Source of the DNA: Cryptosporidium bovis
Lineage: Eukaryota; Apicomplexa; Conoidasida; Eucoccidiorida; Cryptosporidiidae
Reading direction: 5' to 3'
Assembly: GCA_009768925.2 (NCBI GenBank)
Contig: VHIT02000054.1
Span: forward strand, 617,732-681,731
Length of the DNA: 64,000 nucleotides
Under the pieces are notes generated by a model that did no database searches, had not been told where the DNA came from, and saw only the letters and a list, made by a program, of their open reading frames with translations. Position 1 is the first letter of the stretch. Each line of letters opens with the position of its first letter. Shown here in pieces: positions 53,579 through 62,401 of the stretch. The position numbers and the translations under genes are program-made.

Positions 53579-54685
53579 CTAGTCATTGTACTTGCATTTT
53601 GTGCAAAGCCTATTGCATTGTTTAAATTTGTCTGAAACTAGGTTGCCTGTGAGTGCCGATGGATTGCCTTCAACATCATCTGAATCATTCATTTCATCGA
53701 GTTTATTTTTCATTATTGCATAAAGGTCTGATAATATTTTATTGATTACAACTCGATGTCCCCAAGGTTTGTTTGTTAAAAACCATCTTTTATAATATAT
53801 CGAGTAACCACCGCAAATATTGTAGTAATGACCATTTGATGAGTGAATACTACAGTCGTCTATATCTACAAAAAAAACTGTATTATTAGTTACAATAACA
53901 CTCATGTATTCCCCTGTATTTAGTTTAAGAAAAAGAGCAGTTGGGCTGATACCTACAGAAAAATGAGGTATCGTCAATTTCTTGTAAACACCATCTTTTT
54001 TACTCATTATACTTATTGGTATAATACTTTTAATGTTACTTGGATATATACTATCTAAGTTAGCATCCCAATCTGCAGGAGGAAGTTTAACTATATTTCT
54101 ATTCTTAATTTCGCTGGGAATATTAATAAATTTCTTATAATCGGGATTCACCTCAATTTTTAAATTCCAAGGTGAGTTCGTAACGATAGAATCATTTTCA
54201 CCCTTTGTTAATTTAAATTTATTCAATAAGAACGTCTCATTACTATGTGTAATCATGACCTTACCAAGTCTCCCATTTATTGTGAAATCGAGAGATCCAG
54301 AAACAAAAATTCCAACAAAATTTTTATATGTTGTATCGAATAGCAAATAAAACGAATTTTCACCTTCATTTACTTTAAAAAAATTGCCAGATATTATACG
54401 GGAGTAACTTCCATTTTTTGTCAATGCAATTAGCAAACCCAAGCTTCCAGTCACATCACTAAATCCTGAAAGATTCTTTGTAAATGAAGTACCATTTAAA
54501 GATAACATAGATTGGCTAATACCAGTTATGTCACTATTGACAAGTGATTCGGACTCACAACTGCTTTCTAATTCTGCCGAAGGCACAAAAGAAGTATTAC
54601 TTGGACCACTCTCCCCCGAAGTACAATAAGCACGGTAACACGATAAAACAAAAAATAAAGTAAAGAATCCAAACTGCAAGTTCAT
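53579..54685 (-). CDS. Secreted protein of unknown function (368 aa)
   Basis: Single exon. Signal peptide MNLQFGFFTLFFVLSCYRAYC, followed by a Ser/Thr/Glu-rich mature start. The body alternates short beta-strands, with N-glycosylation sequons. A Cys group (DDCSIHSSNGHYYNICGGY) lies in the middle-to-end and CNRLCTKCKYND ends the protein. A C-terminal phrase, DANLDSIYPSNIKSIIPI, recalls EVDMIYPKGIDSVDYIGI in the 737-aa secreted protein at 57602, suggesting distant kinship. No membrane anchor is visible. Promoter carries TTTTGGCGGCAA about 270 bp upstream. Role unknown; a secreted effector or vacuolar protein is possible. Confidence 0.74.
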   Translation of the reverse strand: MNLQFGFFTLFFVLSCYRAYCTSGESGPSNTSFVPSAELESSCESESLVNSDITGISQSMLSLNGTSFTKNLSGFSDVTGSLGLLIALTKNGSYSRIISGNFFKVNEGENSFYLLFDTTYKNFVGIFVSGSLDFTINGRLGKVMITHSNETFLLNKFKLTKGENDSIVTNSPWNLKIEVNPDYKKFINIPSEIKNRNIVKLPPADWDANLDSIYPSNIKSIIPISIMSKKDGVYKKLTIPHFSVGISPTALFLKLNTGEYMSVIVTNNTVFFVDIDDCSIHSSNGHYYNICGGYSIYYKRWFLTNKPWGHRVVINKILSDLYAIMKNKLDEMNDSDDVEGNPSALTGNLVSDKFKQCNRLCTKCKYND

Positions 54686-54951
54686 TTTTATTTTCGATAC
54701 TAATGCCTCTCAATACAGAAGTTGCATATTCCTTTTTTTAAAAAAAAAAAAAACTTAGTTCCTATTTCAATATTCAAAAATATCTCTATCACCAGACTAT
54801 TTACTTTTAAGATAAATATATGATATTCAAAATTTTCTATTTATGTTATAAACAATTACTGAAGCAATACTTTATTGTTTAACCTTTTCTATTGGGAAAA
54901 ATATTTAGTCTCTGTTTTTCCATCCCTCTAGTTACCTCCAAGACATAAATA

Positions 54952-54963
54952 TTTTGGCGGCAA
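54952..54963. promoter_or_regulatory. E2F-like motif TTTTGGCGGCAA
   Basis: Identical 12-mer to the one at 34492-34503; 267 bp upstream of the minus-strand secreted-protein ATG at 54685. Confidence 0.4.
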
Positions 54964-55879
54964 GTGGTCTTGACTGTCATTCTTTGCTTTTTTATAAAAA
55001 TCGACTCGATCAAATTTAACCATGTTACAGCTGAAGCTGACTTAAATCTGTTCGCATTATATTTCAAACTTTTCTTAGGAACTGTCTCGAATTGATATAC
55101 TCGAAGCAAATATTATTCATTATAAAATAGTTTAAAATATGAAACTTAAGTGTGGTCATCATATTACTCAATATTTTCTTTATGATTTTCTATGTTTAAT
55201 GACACCTTTATTTCCTAAGTAAATTAGTTATCTTGTTGCAAATGCTTGTTCATGATTTATTTTTGACTTTTTGGGAGTGTCTTGGCTGGGACTGTGTTTT
55301 GAATGTTACTTGTTCGAAAGAGATGATCTCATACCTATTTTAAATTATATGTTGTTCATTAGTTATTTCTACAAAACATGACATTTAAATGGGAAATATA
55401 AGTTGCTTTTAATTTATAAAATACTATAAAGCTATTTTGTTATAATTTATGAAATAATACGTTGTGATAATCTTACATTAATTTAATAAACTTTATTTTA
55501 GAAACATAACTATAGAATGGTAAATAACGACAATTTATACATACAAAGGTTCTAAAATGAGCGCAGTAAGCAACTATAACAATAGTTCCAAATAGAAATG
55601 GCCTGTGTTCAAAACCTAAAAGTAATAACAATTTAATTGAAATGCACCATTTCGAATTAATTCCAATGTTGCATGACTATTTACATACCACTCGTTGATT
55701 CAATATAAATAAATCATTAAATAAATAAATCTACCAATTATATTCCAATAATAGTAACCATGAATTAATCACTCACTACTAATACCGATTAATGAATGCG
55801 TTAATTTACAGTGATTATTACTTTTAATATAAATATACATTGATTCTGAGATATATAAGTATCCGACGACCTTTTAAAT

Positions 55880-57000
55880 TTAACTTCCCAAAAGATCTCC
55901 TTTAGAATCATAAATTAATTGTCTTGATCTTTTCTTAGATTTTAATATCCTTGACTTTTGCCACTTTGCTTTTCTTATTGAAAATCGAGTTTGTGTGTTT
56001 AAGTTTCCAACTTTCTGAACTACCGTGAATAACTTCTCTCTCTGAATAAATAGTTTCATCTTCTTGAATTTTATCAATCGCTTTCTTGTATTTAGTAATT
56101 GTTGGTAGAAGTTGAAAAGTTGAATATAACTTATATCACTTTGTCCTTCTATCCGATACCTTTGAAAGATAAAAAAGTTGAGAATAGCTGCAATTGTGTT
56201 TATTTAATTCATTTAATAGATGGTTTCTTTGTTTAATTAGTTGTTGAATTGAAATACATAACTTATTGCCTAAAACATTTTTCAAATAATTAATATTTGA
56301 ATTCTCACACATAGTAAAACAAGTACTATCAATATATTCTTTTAATCTATTAATATTGTTATTTAATTCATCAATTTTTTTACCTTTAATGTTAATTGTT
56401 CTTCTAAATAATTCTCTCTTATTTGTTCATCATAATCTTCCTTAATTAGTTTATGTTTACTAGAAGCTAATTTTTGTTCAAGATTATAGGGGGAACTGCT
56501 CTCCTTTCAATTACATTATCAGGACCTAACATTTTACTGCCAGTCAGAGGGCATAATTTCTAGATTGAAATAATTTATTCCTAGGACAAATATCAACACG
56601 ATCAAGTATTTACTTTTTTATAGTCTAAAATTCCCTTTAAATATTGTCTATAAGTTCTAACGTAAATGTTACCTAAGTAGCGACTTCTTAAAGAGTTAAT
56701 AATACCATACTGGAAATTGAATGATCTAATGAGATTTCACGTCCACTACTATAAACATAACCAGTAGTTGGACTAGCCCTCTTCGACAAATTAAATACAG
56801 ATATTTCTCGATTCCACCCGTTCAATCATTTCGTGAGTCGAACAAACCGCTTCAACATGCAAGTGTTCATTTCTATCTCTATACCCACATAAGTATTCTA
56901 TTTCATTTATAGTGCTATATTTTCAGATAAATTGCGGAAATCCAGCAATCGTTCATAGAATACCATAATTTTGAGTTGTAATTAACGTATTAATAAAGTA
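55880..57000 (-). pseudogene. Broken gene remnant, unknown family
   Basis: Reading the minus strand from about 57000 down to the TAA at 55880 gives successive protein-like blocks in changing frames. They include SKRASPTTGYVYSSGREI, RSFNFQYGIINSLRSRYLGN, NLEQKLASSKHKLIKEDYDE, KIDELNNNINRLKEYIDSTC and, next to the final stop, RFSIRKAKWQKSRILKSKKR. Composition and codon use match real genes of this window, but the frame is interrupted several times and no GT-AG introns rescue it. It looks like a once sizeable intracellular protein (no signal peptide seen), partly coiled coil and basic at its C terminus, that has decayed. Family not recognised. It may be intact in related species. Nothing suggests a transposon or virus. 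Confidence 0.5.
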
Positions 57001-57601
57001 ATTCTACTTACCATATTAATTAGTACTCACACTATCTAAAACTAACCTTTATATAATATAAAACCGTCTTTTCAGCCCAGAATCTAGACCAGGGAGAGAA
57101 AAGACCCCGAATTATAATTAAATGAAGAGTAAACACTTCAATTGCGGATGTTTTTTGATTAACTAAGTAGTAGGTCCATCTACATGAATAAAGATAATGA
57201 TGTCACAGTTCTATATTTAGATAACAGTTTCCTAGAGTAATTCACCAATACCATAACCTTTTACTTATCCATAGGTGCCTATCTAGAAATAGGGAACGAA
57301 TAAATGATATAGAACATTAATAAGATGAACATTTAGTCCTGAGGCAACCCTACTTAACTCTATTTTACAAAAATAATCAGCAGAACTGAAATAGTCTTAA
57401 TGAGTGAGCTCTAAGATATAGCGAGTTTAATACCGTTTAATGCTATTTTAATCGTAACAATTTGTAGGGAGTTCACATCTTCCCTTAAATACTTGTATGT
57501 ATTTAATCTTTGCTGATAATATGTACAACTTAAGGTCTGCAAGTCACAATCACTATTTCTTTTAACGTTTATTTTTGCCTTCACACCTATAACCCTCTTT
57601 A

Positions 57602-59815
57602 TCATTTTTTCTGTCTTTTTTTTTGTCTTTTTTTTTTATCGCCATCTTTCTTATCATCATCATCTTTCTTACCGTCATCATCTTTCTTATCGTCATCATC
57701 TTTCTTATCGTCATCATCTTTCTTACCGTCATCATCTTTCTTACCGTCATCATCTTTCTTATCGTCATCATCTTTCTTACCGTCATCATCTTTCTTATCG
57801 TCATCATCTTTCTTATCATCGTCATCCCTCTTATCACTATCCTTACTGCTATCGACCCTCGCGTCATTGTTACCATTATCTTCATCAGTCTTAGTACAGA
57901 TCTCACTACTTATTTCCTGAACTCCACTGAATGTTTTTGCAAGGGACTCTATGGACAAAGAGTTTTTAAAGGATTCATTAATTGCAACTATTAGACCATC
58001 ATCGGTATTTAAAAGTTTGAAATAACGGACGTGGAATCCAAAAATATTGGTTGACTTAATGCTGAATCCTTTGTAGTGAATAGTTCCATTCTGTATATCG
58101 TATAAAAACGCAACATTTTTACATTTAAATCGAACGATTAATTTCTTTTCACTTATTTTGCATTTGCAGTTGGGGAAAAATGGAATACCTAGATAGCCTT
58201 CATCGTGATTAGAGGCGCCGAAATTGAATATTAAATAAGCCATTTTATTCCTGTTAGAAATCCACCCAGATTTCTTTTTATTACTTTCCCTAATCGAATC
58301 CACTCCATGCGTCAATATCCCAATGTAATCGACTGAATCAATTCCTTTAGGATATATCATGTCAACTTCTGGTGAAAAGTTTTCTGGGAAAAACAATAAC
58401 TTTAATGTGCTAAAGCTTGCTGGATCTATCTTTATAAATTCGGATTTTATCTTGTGAATAGAACATTCTTCTCCTGTTTTTGTATTAACAAATATTGTGA
58501 CTAAAGAACCCTTGTTCAAAAACAAGTTAACCTTGGAGGAACATTCAATTTTAACGGAAACAAACTTTCTAAAAGTAATACTATAAAATGTAATGGCTTT
58601 AATCTTTTTACAACCCTTTGTAAAAATATTTGTAGTATAGATGAATGGGACTTTGTACTGTTTTTCTGCGTTTATTGCAACCAACAACAAGGGCTCATAA
58701 TTTTTCAAAGTATCATATTTACCTTCGACATTAATTATTTTATCAGAAAATAATTCTGTTAAACTCTTTTCATAATCATCAAAGAAATCAAAGTCGGATT
58801 TACTTGTTTCGATAACTTCTCCGTTTCCATAGTTGCCACCAGTTTCAGTAACATATTCACTAAGTGATTTACTTGAATATGGAATCAACTTGGTTTTTTC
58901 AGTTCTGTAATCAATAATCAATGTTGTAACAACAGGGTAACCTAAGATGTTGGCCGTAACAATTCTTACTTCACTGAATATTAATGTTCCTGAAGTTAAA
59001 TCATAAGTAAAACGAAGTTTTTTACAATTATAGGTCATAAGATCCTTGTGACGATTGTAACTATATTTGCAACCAGGTGGTATAGGTAAGCCAAAAATAA
59101 ACTTCTCAGAACCATTTCGATACTCAAATACGGCTAAAACGTGCTCATTTTCAGGGGATTTTAAAAATTCGCCTTTTCGTGGAGTTAATGTAGTCAATTT
59201 TTTCGATTCTGAAGATAATATTCCCAAAAATTTTGGTTTTGACGTTTTTGAAAGTTTGACCAAAGTATTGTGGAAATTGATTTGATCGTTGTTAGATACA
59301 AAATTCTTTTCAATCAATTTAGAGTTAAATTTCTTCAAATATTTGGGTAGCAATGATTTTTTCATACTTTTTATATTAAAGTTAAAATTATCACGAGAAT
59401 ATACTGTCTCACTACCAGAAAAGATTAAAGAAATAAGACCTTTTTGCAAGAAAATGGATACATTTCGAGGGCAGTTAATCGTTGCAGAAAAAAATCCGCT
59501 ACTTTTAACACTGTAAAATATTAGTTTCGATATGAGTTTACATTCCTTTGGATGTGTTTTAGTGGTTGAGAGGAAAGGCACTTTGTGTAAAGCATCCGTT
59601 TCCTCGATAGCAACTAATAATAAAGGTTCAATTTTAGAAATACCCTTGATCTTTCCCTCAACCTTCACTATTCTGTTTTCCAACAATTCAGTATTGAATT
59701 CTTCGAGTACACCACTACTTTGCTCAACATTCTTGTTAGTTTCACCTGACAAACATGAATTTATGATGAATATTAGGTAAGTTAAGCATATGATAATATT
59801 CTTAAACGTTAACAT
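57602..59815 (-). CDS. Secreted two-domain protein with DDDDK repeat tail
   Basis: 737 aa, single exon. Signal peptide MLTFKNIIICLTYLIFIINS. Two diverged copies of a ~300-residue domain follow (about 48-330 and 360-640). Each begins VEGK...EPLLLVAI..., then KVPF..TT...CK.I..I.FYS and ends in a ...GFSIK/VRIVTANI(L/F)G(Y/F)... strand, with paired Cys around IPPGCKYSYN / FFPNCKCKIS. After a Lys/Glu/Asp linker comes a tail of ten 6-residue units KDDD[D/G]K, ending in a basic KKKRQKKRQKK. Extracellular or parasitophorous-vacuole location is expected, as no membrane anchor is visible; a basic tail could also act as a host nuclear-localisation signal. The protein is on the same strand as the distant relative at 53579. 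Family not recognised; probably lineage-specific. Confidence 0.75.
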   Translation of the reverse strand: MLTFKNIIICLTYLIFIINSCLSGETNKNVEQSSGVLEEFNTELLENRIVKVEGKIKGISKIEPLLLVAIEETDALHKVPFLSTTKTHPKECKLISKLIFYSVKSSGFFSATINCPRNVSIFLQKGLISLIFSGSETVYSRDNFNFNIKSMKKSLLPKYLKKFNSKLIEKNFVSNNDQINFHNTLVKLSKTSKPKFLGILSSESKKLTTLTPRKGEFLKSPENEHVLAVFEYRNGSEKFIFGLPIPPGCKYSYNRHKDLMTYNCKKLRFTYDLTSGTLIFSEVRIVTANILGYPVVTTLIIDYRTEKTKLIPYSSKSLSEYVTETGGNYGNGEVIETSKSDFDFFDDYEKSLTELFSDKIINVEGKYDTLKNYEPLLLVAINAEKQYKVPFIYTTNIFTKGCKKIKAITFYSITFRKFVSVKIECSSKVNLFLNKGSLVTIFVNTKTGEECSIHKIKSEFIKIDPASFSTLKLLFFPENFSPEVDMIYPKGIDSVDYIGILTHGVDSIRESNKKKSGWISNRNKMAYLIFNFGASNHDEGYLGIPFFPNCKCKISEKKLIVRFKCKNVAFLYDIQNGTIHYKGFSIKSTNIFGFHVRYFKLLNTDDGLIVAINESFKNSLSIESLAKTFSGVQEISSEICTKTDEDNGNNDARVDSSKDSDKRDDDDKKDDDDKKDDDGKKDDDDKKDDDGKKDDDGKKDDDDKKDDDDKKDDDGKKDDDDKKDGDKKKRQKKRQKK
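57640..57830 (-). repeat. 18-bp tandem repeat encoding KDDD(D/G)K
   Basis: About ten units of the 18-bp type GATGATGACGATAAGAAA, alternating GAT (Asp) and GGT (Gly) at one codon, inside the 3' end of the secreted-protein gene. Six units give DDDDK and four DDDGK. Confidence 0.9.
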
Positions 59816-62401
59816 CTTAAATTAATAACAAATAATTTACTAATGTAAATATGCTAAACAGGGAATAAGATGGGGTAGAAATTGTAGGCTTATTAAAGTA
59901 ATTGGTAAAGGTAACTTTGCAACGAAGCGCTTGCGGGAAATACCGTAATAGTTTCTGATTTAATTAAATATTTAATAATTTGATGTATAATCCTTCATTA
60001 CAACATTTGTTGTCTCGAACGGTTAATATATTTGAAACTTAATTAATTAATATTATCATATATATGTTCATATCTCAATTTTATATTCGCACAATTCATT
60101 AAATCCGCGCTTTTACTACACACAACTTTGAAGGTATTGCAATCAACTGTTTCATTATTATTAGTGTTCAAAGAGGATTGTGTAAGATGTAAGTTTGTAT
60201 GTCTATAATTATATATATAGTAATATTATAAATATTGACATGTCTAGTTCGAACTGAAAAGTGGTAACTCTATTGCTAACTAATTGGGCTGAGCCTCAAT
60301 AAAGACTTGACAACACGTAAATATAGGATTTTTAAATATTTTAGAAAAAAGATATATTGTTAGTCTGAAATGCAAATAATTAATCTATCAAAGCAATTTT
60401 TACTGTAATTAATGCTTGAAATCAATCGTTTTTCCTTCAACACTACTGATTTTATTATGCACTTTTTTTCCCTCTAAATACTTGTCAAATTACTTGGCTA
60501 TTACCACTAGCAATTGGTTTACTTGCCTACTCATTAATGAATTAGGTTTCTCTCATTATCTTGTGCTCAAAATGTCAAGAATTTTTTCTGTTCTCTTTTT
60601 CCTTATTTATTTGGATTTGGCTGACGACCGGTTTTGCTTCATTTGATGTAAAAAGAGCAACATCAATTTATATTTCATCGATGTGGATATAAGATCTGAT
60701 AGTGGTTTCGTGGTATTTTGTATTATTTTCTGTTAAACTCTTATTTATTAACATGTGACAATCATGATTCTCACAAACCTATTTTAAAAGTAAGAAAATA
60801 GTCTCAAATATAAGGGACAGATAAGGAGATAGTATTAGAATATAATTGTTACAACACCTCATTTTCCTTTGTTAGAAAGTATGAATTATTCACTGCTTAA
60901 TATATTTAGACTTGTACAGATTTGTATGTTGTTATATTGATGAATAACACTGTTTTACATATTTTTTATAGTTTTAACTTGTCATATAAAAGATGCCATA
61001 TACAATAAATTCATTCTACAGTATTTAAGATACAAACATCCAAATGCATTGTAACACGAATAACTTAAATTTCTAAGTGAATAAACAATAAACATATTTA
61101 TTTGCAAAAAATTTATAAAAATGGTGACAATTTCAAATGACTCTTTTTGCTTAGAACTGCTATAAAAAATGATAAACACAAATAAGGTGCAAAAATACAA
61201 AATAAAAAAAATTATACAATTATTGAAAAATGAACAACTAAATTTTAAACTACTTTTTGGGACGAGTTTATTTAGCTTTTTAATCTAATTTGCATTCACA
61301 TCGAATTAACCTGGTAATACATCATACCTGAGTGATTTGTTATTTATTCAAAAGCCCTTGTACTATTAATATGTGGCTTTCAAGTTTACATTTATATTCA
61401 AGAAAAAATTTACTATTGTTAAGGATGGTTACATCAACACATTCGTTTTCCATATGAAAATTGAGGATTATTAACTTAAAAGCATGAATAACTCAAAATT
61501 ACTTGATCGATTATCACAATTTATTTATCAAGTTACCTGCGTGTACAACAATATAATTATTCGTATTATTTTCATGTAACTACTGTCCTGTTCAAAAAGC
61601 TGTTTATTAACATTCTAGTCAAATGAATATATGTTTTTAAGGCTACTAATGACGTTATTTAATTTAATTGAAGGCACAGCAATTCTTTTTTCTGGTTTGT
61701 CTATATTAAAAGAATAATAGTCATCTAATATTTATACATTCCAATGTTTTTTTGACCATTAATAAAGTCGAGCTGGATTCATATGCTAAATAGTAATTTC
61801 AATCCATCAAAATTACTGAAAAGAATACAACTAAAATTTCGATAATAATTATATTACAAGTGGTTATTCCTATCAACAATAATGTAACTGTCAATTAACA
61901 CATGTTTTTGTATATATAATGATAATTATTTAAATGAGAACCGTTTTATTAGTCATAAATTTACACATGAAACTGCAATAAGATTAGCTCACAGTTTGAG
62001 AATGACCTATACTTTATTCTGCCTTATTTCGTTGTCTTATATTTGTCATCTAAATATCCAAACCCATAAATCAATACTTGAAATCTAAATTTTCACGGAA
62101 TATAAGTTTCAGGAGAGCTACGATACTGGAAAAGTGTTACTTGGTAGTTTATTCACTGGAATTAGGATCTTTTCATTTATTCAATCCTAACGACACTTAT
62201 TGAATTTAATCATCATTTTTGTTAATTCTGCCTCTAGTATTTTCATTATAAATTGCCTGTAGTACGATTATATTAAGTTTTGTTAGCTCTTTCTTTTTGT
62301 TCTTGTATAATTTTATCAGATGGTATTAAAGTCGCACTTTTTAGAATTGAAGGACCACTATTCAGAGTTGTGGTTTTATATAAAGGATCCGTTGAATGTC
62401 A
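59816..62401. other. Gene-free region (2.6 kb) with decayed repeat at its right end
   Basis: I find no supported gene. Frames of up to 76 codons have no domain. From about 62275 to 62401 the minus strand is a degenerate continuation of the neighbouring repeat gene (listed in findings). The rest is AT-rich and without obvious repeats; the promoter of the 737-aa gene lies at the left. Confidence 0.5.

Larger units (their letters stand above)
54686..57601. other. Gap (2.9 kb) with promoter and a broken gene remnant
   Basis: The left end holds the promoter of the 368-aa protein gene (poly-A tract at 54741-54753, E2F-like site at 54952). The stretch 55868-57000 carries a decayed coding sequence on the minus strand (listed). 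The remainder, 57000-57600, is the 3' flank of the 737-aa gene and may include further remnant sequence. Confidence 0.5.

Noticed and set aside
57562-57994. Repetitive Ile/Phe-rich plus-strand and Met/Arg-rich minus-strand frames
   Set aside because: Other-frame readings of the DDDDK repeat. Only the frame continuing a signal peptide and two-domain protein is plausible.
60246-60255. AGTTCGAACT as a tRNA B-box
   Set aside because: It is a palindrome lacking the GG...CC flanks, and no A-box or cloverleaf is found at the right distance.
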